Notes: generated by a model from the sequence alone, not told the origin. 64,000 nt of DNA from Rhinopithecus roxellana (GCF_007565055.1 NC_044565.1:39083711-39147710), one strand, 5' to 3'; numbered from the stretch's first letter, positions 1 to 8,984 are shown. Numbers and translations are program-made.

Positions 1-110
1 GGAGGATCACTTGAGCCAGGGAGGTGGAGGTTGCAGTGAGCCAAGGTTGTATCACTTCACTCCAGCCTGGGTGACAGAGTGAGACCCTGCCTCAAAAAAC
101 AAATAAATGA
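1..110 (+). mobile_element. Alu 3' end, cut by window edge
   Basis: This is the right-arm end of an Alu, recognisable from GTTGCAGTGAGCC and CACTCCAGCCTGGG, followed by an A-rich tail. The left part lies outside the window. Confidence 0.9.
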
Positions 111-494
111 AGAACACTTGATAGAAAGGTATTATGTTGTAGGTAGTTTATATATAATTACATTGTAAGAACAGTGTTGCATGTAGTTGTAGTTCATGGC
201 TTTAATTGTGTAATATTCTACAGTGTGAATATATCAGTTTGTTTATTCATTTACCCGTCAGTGGACATCTGGGATGTTTCTGGTTTGTTTTTGTTTGTTT
301 TTGCTGATATCTACAGAGCTCCTAAGGGTATTCCAATAGATACATCTTGATGCACACATTGAGTCATAGAGAATGTGAATATTCAATTTTATAATATAGT
401 TAATATAGTCAATAATAATAATATAATGTATATGTCTGTTCTCTTTTTGGTTGGTACTTTTTTGTACCTAATTTAAGAATTCTTCCTTTCTTTT
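111..494 (-). mobile_element. AT-rich DNA with an antisense old L1 trace
   Basis: The stretch around 185-300 (CATGGC, then TTTGTTTATTCATTTACCC and GTGGACATCTGGG) resembles the reverse complement of the L1 ORF2 3' region that is common in primate DNA. The rest is AT-rich with no recognisable gene. Confidence 0.5.
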
Positions 495-783
495 TAAATT
501 TTTTTAAGTGACAGGTCTTGTTCTCTTACTCAGGCTTCAGTGCAGTGGCTCAATCATAGCTCACTGCAGCCTGGAACTCCTGGGCTCAAGCAATCCTCCT
601 GTCTCCTGAGTAGCTGGGACTACAGGCACATGCCACCATGCCCAGCCAATTTAAAACTTTTTTTGTGGAGAGACAGGGTCTGCTTTGTTGCCAGACTAGT
701 CTCAGACTTCTGGCCCCAAGTGATCCTTCCGCCTTGGCCTCCAAGAATGTTAGAATTATAGTTGCGAGCCACCATGCCTGGCC
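495..783 (-). mobile_element. Old Alu (AluJ-like), antisense
   Basis: The full dimeric Alu is readable in reverse (AGGCTTCAGTGCAGTGGC near the start, ACCATGCCTGGCC at the end). It is strongly diverged, which fits an AluJ. The short open frames here on both strands are Alu translations. Confidence 0.88.
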
Positions 784-1056
784 TCTTCTCTTCTTTATTC
801 CAAGAAAGACAGTCTTCTATCTTTTCTACCAAGATAAACAATGAAGACATGCTTTGACATTGCCTAGTTTCATTCTTCTCCATATGGATGTTTTCCTAGC
901 TTCAGTTATTGAATAGTTCCTCTTTTATCTCCTAATATGACATAGCGATTGATATTTTAACCATAACTTCACATTGATTCTTCATAGAAGAAAAAATTTC
1001 CTTCATAATCTTAATAAAACATTAAGTTGACATATACCTTTAAAACATATCAATTA

Positions 1057-1060
<4 letters not shown>
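784..1060. other. AT-rich non-coding interval
   Basis: No repeat family or gene was recognised. It ends at the T-run of the next Alu. Confidence 0.5.
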
Positions 1061-1087
<27 letters not shown>

Positions 1088-1373
1088 GAGACAGAGTCTT
1101 GCTCTGTTACCCAGGCTGGAGTGCAGTGGCGTGATCTCAGCTCACTGAAACCTCCACCTCCCAGGTTCATGCCATTCTCCTGCCTCAGCCTCCTGAGTAG
1201 CTGGGACTACTGGCACCTGTGACCGTGCCCAGCTAATTTTTTCGTATTTTTAAAAATAGAGATGGGGTTTCACTGTGTTAGCCAGGATGGTCTCAATCTC
1301 CTGACCTTGTAATCCGCCTGCCTCGGCCTCCCAAAGTGCTGGGATTACAGGTGTGAGCCACTGTGCCCAGCCC
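1061..1373 (-). mobile_element. Alu (S/Y-like), antisense, with target duplication
   Basis: This is a full-length antisense Alu with a long T-run. AATTACC just before the T-run recurs immediately after the 5' end, which is a short target-site duplication. Confidence 0.93.
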
Positions 1374-1672
1374 TTAATTACCTTTTTTTTAAAAAACAGA
1401 AAAGTGATCACTTCGGGAGAATATATTTCCTACTGGCTATGCCCTCCTTGGCTTCCCCCACGGCATTGGGCAAGTACCTGGTTGGGCCACTGCACTTCAG
1501 TGCAGAGCCTGGAGCCAGAAGGGAGGCCCTGTCATTGGTCAGCAGGGCAGCTCTCCTCACAGCTTCATTTGGATAAGAGTTGCAGACAAGCTCAACGGTT
1601 TAGGGGAACCAGGTTTGGAGATGTTAGATGGGGAATGGGCTAGCTCAGAATCAATCTGAATAATATGACACT
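1374..1672. other. Single-copy interval, nothing recognised
   Basis: About 300 bases of mixed composition. A 96-residue open frame (1353-1643) begins inside Alu sequence and shows no domain, so it is not considered a gene. Confidence 0.4.
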
Positions 1673-1974
1673 GTTACAGCCTGGGTTGAATTATGTTCCC
1701 TAAAAGAGTATATCCTGGCACCCAAACCTGTGAATGTGGCCTTATTTGGGAATAGAGTATTTGCAGATGTAACCAAGTTAGGATAAAGTCATACTCAACT
1801 AGAGTGGTCCCTAATCCAATGACTGGTGTCCCTATAAGAAGAGGAAAGTTTGGACACAAATACACAGGGAAAAGACCTCATAAAGATGGAGGTAGAGATG
1901 AATATGATGGGTCTACAAGGCAAGAAACACCAAGGAATGCCAGAAATGATAAGAAGCTGAGAAGAGGCAAGGAA
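1673..1974 (+). mobile_element. Old MaLR-type LTR, first part
   Basis: The text follows the common MaLR-like pattern (TGAATTATGTTCCC, CACCCAAACCTGTGAATG, CTTATTTGGGAATAG, CCCTAATCCAATGACTGG, CTATAAGAAGAGGAAAG). It breaks off after GAGGCAAGGAA and resumes at about 8398 with CCTCTCCTAGAGGCTC. The element is therefore split by about 6.4 kb of later insertions. The exact family is uncertain; MLT1/MST-like is my reading. Confidence 0.65.
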
Positions 1975-2152
1975 ATGTTAAAGCAAACTATGTCCTGAGA
2001 AGGACTCTATACTTCTATATTTGAGTCCTTGTGGATGAACTGTAACCTAGCTTAATAGTCAGACAAAATTGAAAACCTAACTTAGGAGTATGTGCCTGTA
2101 ACAATAACTAAGTCTTGGCCATTCCCACAGGCTATACTTCAACCATTCATAC
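1975..2152 (+). mobile_element. Older solo LTR, 5' part (interrupted)
   Basis: This stretch starts TGTTAAAGCAAACTATG and runs to the provirus. Its 3' part is at 8150-8397, which ends with an ATTAAA poly(A)-type signal and TTTTTTCA. Together the two parts make an LTR of about 420 bases inserted in the MaLR-type element; AAGGA occurs at both edges as a possible target duplication. The last four bases (atac, 2149-2152) are the provirus target duplication. Confidence 0.6.
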
Positions 2153-2676
2153 TGAAAGAAATCAGGCACATTCCTCAGTCCTGGGCCCAGTACAAACACC
2201 ATATATCTCTCAATTTCCTGGTCCCAGTACAAACACCATATATCTCTCAATTTCCTGGGCCCAGTACAAACACCATATATCTCTCATATCTCTCAACTTC
2301 CTGAGCCCAGTACAAACACATCCCACCATATATCTCAACTTTAGAAAAACACCACCTGGAAAAATCCCTGATAACGATACAGCCGTTTGTAGTTTTACTG
2401 AAAGCACGGGAACCAATAGATCACCGCTAAATGTATAACTTAATATGTTAACCAATTGTAATGCTGTAACCTAAAGAATTCCCTTGTTCCTCTGTAACCT
2501 TACAAGTCCTATTTACATCGGGCTATAAAAAGCGAGCGCACGCATTGTTCGGGGCCCTCTTGTATGTTGTGGAACGGAGGGACCAAGTTCGAACTTGCAG
2601 TAAAGATCCTTGCCGCTTGGCTTTGACTCTGGACTCTGGTGGTCTTCTTTGGGGAATAAACGGTCTGGGCATAACA
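2153..2676 (+). promoter_or_regulatory. 5' LTR of the gammaretroviral provirus
   Basis: The LTR is 524 bases, bounded by TG and CA. U3 holds three tandem copies of a unit of about 37 bases beginning GGCCCAGTACAAACACC (2184-2220, 2221-2257, and an expanded 46-base copy 2258-2303) plus a partial fourth, the usual place for viral enhancer repeats. Two CCAAT-type boxes (about 2411 and 2450) precede a TATA box (CTATAAAA, 2523-2530). AGTAAA lies at 2599-2604 and AATAAA at 2655-2660. It differs from the 3' LTR by seven substitutions and one extra 37-base unit. Confidence 0.93.
2523..2530 (+). promoter_or_regulatory. LTR TATA box
   Basis: CTATAAAA follows GTCCTATTTACATCGGG and is identical in the 3' LTR. 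Transcription would start roughly 25-30 bases downstream, which would place the U3/R border near 2555. That start is inferred. Confidence 0.8.
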
Positions 2677-2678
2677 TC

Positions 2679-2696
2679 TGGGGGCTCGTCCGGGAT
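2679..2696 (+). promoter_or_regulatory. Primer binding site, proline tRNA type
   Basis: TGGGGGCTCGTCCGGGAT begins two bases after the LTR end. This 18-mer is the standard complement of the tRNA-Pro 3' end used by murine-leukaemia-type viruses. It is intact. Confidence 0.95.
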
Positions 2697-3077
2697 TCCC
2701 CCAAGCCCACCAGACCCCCGGTCAATGGATCTACTAGGATCGATCTGCTAATAGGTGAGCTGGCTCATCTCTGTTTGTCTGTCTGTGTCTGTTCTGAACC
2801 TGTATCTGTGACTCGCGAGGTCTGAAACTGAAGCTGACACAGTCCTGGCGGATGCGCTATAGGACAGCCAGTGGAGACCGGTGGGAGACGTCCCCTGGCT
2901 CTCATCTGATTTAGATCCCTATCTGAATTGTCTGACCTGATTCTGACTTGCCTGAACTGATTCTGACCCGGGCTTCTGGAGCGCGCTTGCGACTAGATAT
3001 TATTGATACTCCAGTTTTCCTTGGCGGGAATTCTAACCCATATTCTTTTGCAGAAAAGAACTACAAACTATTACAGA
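2697..3077 (+). promoter_or_regulatory. Proviral leader with candidate splice donor
   Basis: The untranslated leader lies between the primer site and the gag start codon. AG|GTGAGC at about 2753-2760 is a good candidate for the major splice donor that would have made env mRNA. A packaging signal would lie here by analogy, but none can be demonstrated by eye. Confidence 0.6.
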
Positions 3078-4264
3078 ATGGGTAATATCCAGAGCACACC
3101 CCTATCTCTCCTTATAAATAATTTCAAGGATGTTAGGGCAAGGGGCCATGATCTTAGTGTGGAAATTAGGAGGGGAAGGCTAATTACTCTGTGCCACTCC
3201 GAATGGCCCGCCTTTGATGTAGGGTGGCGACCATGAAGGGACATTCTGTCTTCCTGTCATCACTAGAGTAAAGTCCAAGGTTTTCCAACCTGGGCATGCT
3301 GGTCACCCGGATCATATCCCATATATCCTTGTATGGCAGGATCTAGCTGAGAACCCGCCCCCTTGGCTGTCCCCTTTCCAATTAGCCTCTGAACCCTGTA
3401 AGACACTGGTTGCTCGGCCGCTAAAATCCAAGCAACCGACTGCCCCCCCCCATCCTGTTCTACCTGATAGCGAGGACCTTCTGTCCACAGAACCCCCTCC
3501 GTACCCCTCCGGTCCCCAGGTCCCAGCCCCCCGGGTGGAGCCACAGGAGGGCGCAGGCAAACGGGAAGTGGCCGGCGCGCCGGCCCGCTGAAAGTGAAAG
3601 TAACTCTGAAGGGCCGGCGGGGCGGACGCAAGGGCGTACTTTGCGGGTTACCCCTCCCCAGCCGCCTGACTCCACAGTGGCTTTACCCCTTCGGGAAATA
3701 GGGCCCCCAGATGGCATGGGAATTCCCAGGCTCCAGTACTGGCCATTCTCCACCAGTGATCTGTATAACTGGAAGACTCAGAGCGCCCGGTTTTCAGACA
3801 ACCCCAAAGATTTAATGGCCTTACTGGATAGTGTCATGTTCACCCACCAGCCCACTTAGGATGATTGTCAGCAGCTCCTCCGAATCTTGTTCACTACGGA
3901 GGAGTGAGAGAGAATACAGGTAGAAGCTAGAAAGCTGGTCCCGGGGGACGACGGTCAACCGACTGCCAACCCTGACCTTATAAATGCGACTTTTCCTCTG
4001 ACCAGACCAGCGTGGGATTACAACACGGCAGAAAGTAGGGGACGGCTACACCTTTATTGCCAGACTCTAATGGCAGGTCTCCGGGCAGCTGCTCACAAGC
4101 CCACTAATTTGGCTAAAGTATACTCTGTTCTGCAGGGAAAGACAGAAAGCCCAGCTAACTACTTAGAAAGATTAATGGAAGCCTTTAGACAGTACACCCC
4201 CATAGACCCAGAGGCTCCAGGAAGTCAGGCAGCTGTTTTAATGTCTTTTGTAAATCCGATGTAA
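3078..4264 (+). pseudogene. gag: gag remnant (matrix, p12, capsid), broken
   Basis: The start is set by MGN at 3078, a myristoylation-type N terminus, followed by a matrix-like stretch ending in EWPAFDVGW. That frame stops at 3234-3236 after a frameshift. Matrix and p12 text continues in another frame to about 3590 and includes a PPPY late-domain motif (3493-3504). Capsid starts near 3641, with YWPF, DLYNWK and THQPT; the codon after THQPT is TAG (3857), where the family normally has tryptophan, and a TGA follows near 3904. The capsid C-terminal half, including the major homology region (TNLAKVYSVLQGKTESPANYL from about 4094), is readable to about 4260. Nucleocapsid is absent: sequence jumps straight to reverse transcriptase. 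It is not functional. Confidence 0.9.
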
Positions 4265-4265
4265 A

Positions 4266-5517
4266 CACCCTGAAATAACCTTACTACAGTATGTTGATGA
4301 CCTCCTGATTGCTGCCGAGACCCGAGAAGCTTGCCTCCAAGGGACCAAGAGTCTCTTACAAGCTCTAGGGAGTCTAGGCTACCGGGCCTCGGCAAAGAAA
4401 GCTCAAATCTGTAAACCAGAAGTAACATATCTGGGGTACCTGCTAAAAGGAGGGCAGCGCTGGTTAACAGACGCCCGGAAGCAGACTGTTCTGCAGATCC
4501 CCAGGCCACAATCCACCTGACAAGTAAGGGAATTCCTGGGGTTGGCGGGATTTTGTAGACTATGGATACCTGGGTTCGCAGAGCTGGCTAAGCCCTTATA
4601 TCAGGCAACATGGGGACAGCAGCCATTTAATTGGATAGAAGAAGCCGAGTCGGCTTTCCAACAGATCAAAACCGCCCTACTCTCTGCGCCTGCACTGGGA
4701 CTGCCTGACGTCACTAAGCCCTTCCACTTATACGTGGACGAAAGTAAGGGTGTCGCCAAGGCGGTGCTAACTCAGAACTCAGGCCCCTGGCGGAGGCCAG
4801 TTGCCTACCTGTCAAAGAAATTAGACCCAGTGGCTGCCGGGTGGCTCCCTTGCCTCCGAATGATTGCAGCCACGGCCCTGATGGTACAAGATGCTGATAA
4901 ACTTGTCTTGGGACAAGAATTACGGGTTGTTACCCCACATGCCATTGAAGGTGTACTCAAACAGCCGCCTAACCGATGGATAAGCAACGCCTGGCTCACC
5001 CACTACCAAGGACTACTATTAAATCCCCTCAGAATAACTTTCCTGCCCCCAACAACCTTAAACCCTGCCTCGCTGCTGCCCAACCCGGACCTGGACGCCC
5101 TGTTCCATAATTGCACCGAGATATTAGCTCAGGTGCACGGAGTTCGAGAGGACCTGCAGGACCGCCCACTTCCTGATGCTGACCTCGTTTGGTTCACCGA
5201 TGGGAGTAGCTTCATACACCAAGGCCAGAGGTACGCTGGAGCAGCAGTGACTTCAGAGACTGAGGTAATCTGGGCGGAACCCCTGCCCCCGGGGACATCG
5301 GCCCAGAAGGCCGAACTGATAGTGCTCACCCAAGCTCTTACCTTAGTGGCAGGGAGGAAACTGACAGTATACACAGACAGCCGATACGCTTTCGCTACGG
5401 CGCACATACATGGGGCCATTTATAGGGAGCGAGGGTTGCTAACGGCTGAAGGAAAAGAAATAAAAAAACAAGCAAGAGATCCTAGCCCTGTTAACAGCCC
5501 TATGGAGACCAGTAAAA
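4266..5517 (+). pseudogene. pol: pol remnant: RT from YVDD through RNase H
   Basis: Reverse transcriptase begins only a few residues before its catalytic YVDD (4290-4301); protease and the fingers/palm start are missing. The thumb follows, then an in-frame TGA at 4518-4520 just before VREFLGLAGFCR. The connection domain continues open. RNase H shows its acidic residues in WFTDGSS (about 5190), AELIVLTQAL (about 5311) and YTDSRYAF (about 5371). Near the A-run at 5459-5468 the frame shifts from the one carrying 4542-5460 to the one carrying 5518 onward, consistent with one extra A or a loss of two bases. The last RNase H motif (HCPGHQ) is in the new frame. The gene is dead through deletion, stop and frameshift. 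Confidence 0.92.
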
Positions 5518-6329
5518 TTGGCTATTGTACACTGTCCAGGGCATCAGAAACCAACCACTCCAGTTGCTCAAGGCAACTTTCTAGCAGACCAAACTGCAAA
5601 GAGTGTGGCAAAGGCTCCCAGCCAACTCCTTGCACTCCAGCTCCCTGATCCGGGCCCCCAGGACTTGCCATATCTCCCTGAATATTCCGAACAAGATCTC
5701 CAGTGGATCGACAAACTCCCCCTGAAACAGATCCAGAATGGGTGGTGGACTGATACTAATGACCAAATTATCCTACCAGAAAAATTAGGACAGCAAGTGT
5801 TAGAACACATCCACCGAACCACCCATCTGGGTGCCTGGCGGATGATAGACATGATCAGACGCTCCAAGCTCAAGATCAGACATATAGCCGAGATGGCCAG
5901 CAGCATCGTGTCAAGTTGCAAAGTCTGCCAGCTTAGCAACGCCTATCCCCAACCCCAGGCTGCAACAGGAACAAGACTCAGGGGAACCAGGCCTGGTATC
6001 TACTGGGAAGTAGATTTCACTGAGATAAAGCCAGGAAAATACGAGTATCGGTACTTACTTGTCTTTGTAGATACTTTTTCAGGGTGGACTGAAGCATTTC
6101 CAACCAAAAGAGAAACCGCTCAGGTTGTAGCAAAGAAAATTCTGGAAGACATCCTCCCCAGGTATGGCTTTCCCGTCCAGATAGGGTCAGATAATGGGCC
6201 GGCCTTCGATGCTAAGGTGAGTCAGGATTTGGCTTCCATCCTTGGGGCCAATTGGAAATTACATTGTGCTTACCGACCCCAAAGTTCAGGGCAGGTAGAA
6301 AGGATGAATCGGACCTTAAAGGAGACCTT
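5518..6329 (+). pseudogene. pol: pol remnant: RNase H end and integrase, up to AluY
   Basis: An open frame with the end of RNase H (GNFLADQTAK), a linker, and integrase. The zinc-binding H-H-C-C is visible as HIHRTTH and CKVCQ. The three catalytic acids are present: D in WEVDFTEIK (about 6013), D in GSDNGPAFD (about 6190) and E in GQVERMNR (about 6298). The reading frame is then cut by an AluY at 6330, within a leucine codon. Apart from this insertion the integrase core is well preserved, in line with a fairly recent provirus. Confidence 0.92.
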
Positions 6330-6630
6330 GGCCGGGCGCGGTGGCTCAAGCCTGTAATCCCAGCACTTTGGGAGGCCGAGACGGGCGGATCACGAGGTCA
6401 GGAGATCGAGACCATCCTGGCTAACATGGTGAAACCCCGTCTCTACTAAAAATACAAAAACTAGCCGGGCGAGGTGGCGGGCGCCTGTAGTCCCAGCTAC
6501 TCGGGAGGCTGAGGCAGGAGAATGGCGTAAACCCGGGAGGTGGAGCTTGCAGTGAGCTGAGATCTGGCCACTGCACTCCAGACCGGGCGACAGAACGAGA
6601 CTCCGCCTCAAAAAAAAAAAAAAAAAAAAA
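6330..6630 (+). mobile_element. AluY (Old World monkey type) inside integrase
   Basis: A full-length Alu starting GGCCGGGCGCGGTGG and ending in about 20 A residues. The target duplication GGAGACCTT (6321-6329 and 6631-6639) is perfect, and the cut site TTAAAGG fits the L1 endonuclease preference. It carries the monkey-type variants (CTCAAGCC, GAGACGGGCGG, GTAAACCCG). It is younger than the provirus and in the same orientation. Confidence 0.97.
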
Positions 6631-6639
6631 GGAGACCTT

Positions 6640-7222
6640 AACTAAATTGACTATGGAGACTGGCGCTAATTGGGTGGTCCTTCTCCCCTACACTCTGTTC
6701 TGGGCCCGGAATACTCCTTACAGACTGGGCCTTACCCCTTATGAGATCATGTATGGCAGACCCCCACCCCTGGTTCCTAGCCTAAAAGATGATTTGCTCA
6801 AATCTGAAACAGAAAATGTCTCTGAACTCTTGTTTTCCCTACAAGCCTTGCAGAAAATTCATCAGGAAATCTGGCCCAAGCTGAAGGAACTATATGAGAC
6901 CGGTCCCCCACCGACACCCCATCCGTACCAGCTGGGAGACTGGGTCCTGGTTAAGCGACACCGACAAGAGACCTTAGAACCCAGGTGGAAGGGACCACTC
7001 CAAGTACTCCTAACCACACCCACTGCCCTGAAGGTAGAAGGCATCGCGTGGTGGATCCACTACACCCACGTCAAACCAGTGGACCCGACCTCCGACCTTC
7101 TCGGACCGATCACGGCAGCAACTGAAGCACCGACCACATGGACTGTGGAAAAAGCTAAGAACAACCCCTTAAAACTCACCCTGCGCTGGCAGCATAGCTC
7201 CCTACTGTTTCTCAGGAACTAA
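6640..7222 (+). pseudogene. pol: pol remnant: integrase C-terminal part
   Basis: This continues the integrase after the AluY. It includes the end of the core, a conserved TPYEIMYGRPPP segment (about 6737), and a C-terminal domain with GDWVLVKRH and RWKGPLQVLL (about 6934-7010). It ends with TAA at 7220-7222. The frame is open throughout, and the last stretch overlaps the start of env sequence in another frame, as in type C viruses. Confidence 0.9.
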
Positions 7223-7614
7223 TTCCAGCCTCTGCAATATCACTGCCACGCCCCCTAGTACCACCCTAAGGGCTCCGCCGGGCATATTCTTTTGGTGTGA
7301 TGGAACATTATCTAAAAACCTATCTGGTCCCTCTGTTACCGACCTACTGTGTCTTCCTGTCACATTAGTTCCCTGGCTAACTCTACTAACTTCCGGAGAG
7401 TTCCTGGGGTACACCGGTAACTGGACTAGCACTGCTATTCACCCAGCCCCTAGACCAAGACCTGCACGAGCCATATTTCTTCCCCTCATTGCGGGAATCT
7501 CCCTCACCTCATCCCTCATTGCGGCCGGACTGGCGGGGGAAGCCCTAGGCCACACCCTCATAGAAGGCAACAAGTTATACCAACCTGTACACGCTGAAAC
7601 AGAATCAGACTTAT
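7170..7614 (+). pseudogene. env: env remnant: SU end, cleavage region, fusion peptide, tail
   Basis: In the frame one base ahead of pol, an open stretch runs to TAA at 7612-7614. It holds a cysteine-bearing SU fragment with N-glycosylation sites (NIT, NWT), an arginine-rich junction (PRPRPARA) and a hydrophobic fusion-peptide-like run (IFLPLIAGISLTSSLIAAG), then goes directly to a short hydrophilic tail (ETESDL). The start of SU and nearly all of TM, including the membrane anchor, are missing, so there is a large internal deletion. The SU end reminded me of type D/RD114-like interference-group envelopes, but that is only an impression. It is not functional. Confidence 0.8.
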
Positions 7615-7643
7615 AAGACCCAAGATTGGCTCTAGAGATACCT

Positions 7644-7658
7644 GAGAAAAGGGGGGAA
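7644..7658 (+). promoter_or_regulatory. Polypurine tract
   Basis: GAGAAAAGGGGGGAA lies directly before the 3' LTR. It is the expected primer for plus-strand DNA synthesis and confirms the LTR boundary. Confidence 0.9.
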
Positions 7659-8145
7659 TGAAAGAAATCAGGCATATTCCTCAGTCCTGGGCCCAGTACA
7701 AACACCATATATCTCTCAATTTCCTGGGCCCAGTACAAACACCATATATCTCTCATATCTCTCAACTTCCTGAGCCCAGTACAAACACGTCCCACCATAT
7801 ATCTCAACTTTAGAAAAACACCACCTGGAAAAATCCCTGATAACGACACAGCCGTTTGTAGTTTTACTGAAAGCACGGGAACCAATAGATCACCGCTAAA
7901 TGTATAACTTAATATGTTAACCAATTGTAATGCTGTAACCTAAAGAATTTCCTTGTTCCTCTGTAACCTTACAAGTCCTATTTACATCGGGCTATAAAAA
8001 GCGAGGGCACGCATTGTTTGGGGCCCTCTTGTATGTTGTGGAACGGAGGGACCAAGTTCGAACTTGCAGTAAAGATCCTTGCCACTTGGCTTTGACTCTG
8101 GACTCTGGTGGTCTTCTTTGGGGAATAAACGGTCTGGGCATAACA
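7659..8145 (+). promoter_or_regulatory. 3' LTR of the gammaretroviral provirus
   Basis: The LTR is 487 bases with the same ends as the 5' copy, but has one fewer 37-base U3 unit. Seven single-base differences from the 5' LTR were counted by eye, several at CpG positions. Its TATA box, CCAAT-type boxes and poly(A) signals match the 5' copy. Confidence 0.93.
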
Positions 8146-8149
8146 ATAC

Positions 8150-8397
8150 TTTGCTTAGTGTTCAAACTACGTTCAAATAAGACAAACACTGAGCTATAAC
8201 CAATCCGGCCATTCTATGCCTCACTTCCAATTTCTGTACATCATTTCCCTTTGTCTGTAAATCTTCTTCCACCATGTGGCTGCACCGGGGTCTCCGTGAA
8301 TCTGCTGTGATTTGGGGGCTGCCTGATTCACAAATCATTTAATCAAACTCAATTAAACTCCTTTAAATGTAATTCAGCTGAAGTTTTTCTTTTTTCA
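8150..8397 (+). mobile_element. Older solo LTR, 3' part (after provirus)
   Basis: It continues the element at 1975-2152, with CTGTGATTTGGGGGCTGCC, AATTAAACTCC (ATTAAA poly(A)-type signal) and a terminal TTTTTTCA. The provirus target duplication atac (8146-8149) precedes it. Confidence 0.6.
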
Positions 8398-8528
8398 GAA
8401 GGACCCTCTCCTAGAGGCTCTAGAGAGAGTGTGGCCCTGCCACCACCTTGATTTCTGACTTCTAACCTCCAGAATTGTAAGAGAATAGATTTCTGTCATT
8501 TTAAGCCACAGTTTGTGGTACTAACACC
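8398..8528 (+). mobile_element. Old MaLR-type LTR, second part
   Basis: The 3' end of the element begun at 1673: CACCTTGATTTCTGACTTC, CTCCAGAATTGTAAGAGAAT, TAAGCCACAGTTTGTGGTA. The split partner is 6.4 kb upstream. Confidence 0.65.
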
Positions 8529-8984
8529 GGCACCTTCTCCTCTCCAGAAAGAATGATTCATGTGATGGGATAAAAATGACTGGCGAATTCCCAACCTTTC
8601 CCACCCCTGTGGTCCCTAATGAGGGTCCTAGTTACCCTCTCCTCAGTTCCTCCTGGAGCCCACCCTCCAAGGAAGGATCCCTGCCCTGCCAGCCATCTGT
8701 GAGATAAAAATCAGAGGAAATGGAAACTGAGAGCCAGACCGGGAGCCCCTGCAGCAAGTGAGAGCCATGTGTGGGAGAAGACGGAGGGGGACGTGCAAGA
8801 AGAACTGTGACTCTCAAATGGCCACCGTGAGAATCAAGTGCAGTCTTCCGAAGGGCTATGTTCACTTACTGGTGTGTGAGAAACGCACGTGAAAGACTTG
8901 AGTTTTTTGAAATCATGTTTTGTTTCATGGTCTTTTGACCGCATCGCAGCTCCAGCACAGAGCTGAGCCACGTGGACCGAGGAT
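8529..8984. other. Single-copy interval, nothing recognised
   Basis: Mixed-composition DNA. The 77-residue minus-strand frame (8632-8865) shows no recognisable domain. Confidence 0.4.

Larger units (their letters stand above)
2153..8145 (+). mobile_element. Endogenous gammaretrovirus-like provirus (ERV1), defective
   Basis: A two-LTR provirus in the + direction. Seen: LTRs at 2153-2676 and 7659-8145 starting TGAAAG and ending ATAACA, a 4-bp duplication atac on both sides (2149-2152 and 8146-8149), a primer binding site at 2679-2696, a polypurine tract just before the 3' LTR, and gag, pol and env remnants in order. A 4-bp duplication and a proline-tRNA primer site are typical of MLV-like type C viruses. 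Between the LTRs there are about 4.7 kb once the AluY at 6330-6630 is set aside. That is well short of a full gammaretroviral interior, because nucleocapsid, protease, the first part of reverse transcriptase and most of the envelope TM are missing. Stops and a frameshift add to this, so it cannot replicate. It probably belongs to a type C lineage known from Old World monkeys; the family name was not assigned. Confidence 0.93.

Noticed and set aside
3263..3753. Minus-strand frames of 82-122 residues opposite gag
   Set aside because: They are antisense to clear gag sequence in a GC-rich stretch and show no domain; shadows of the provirus.
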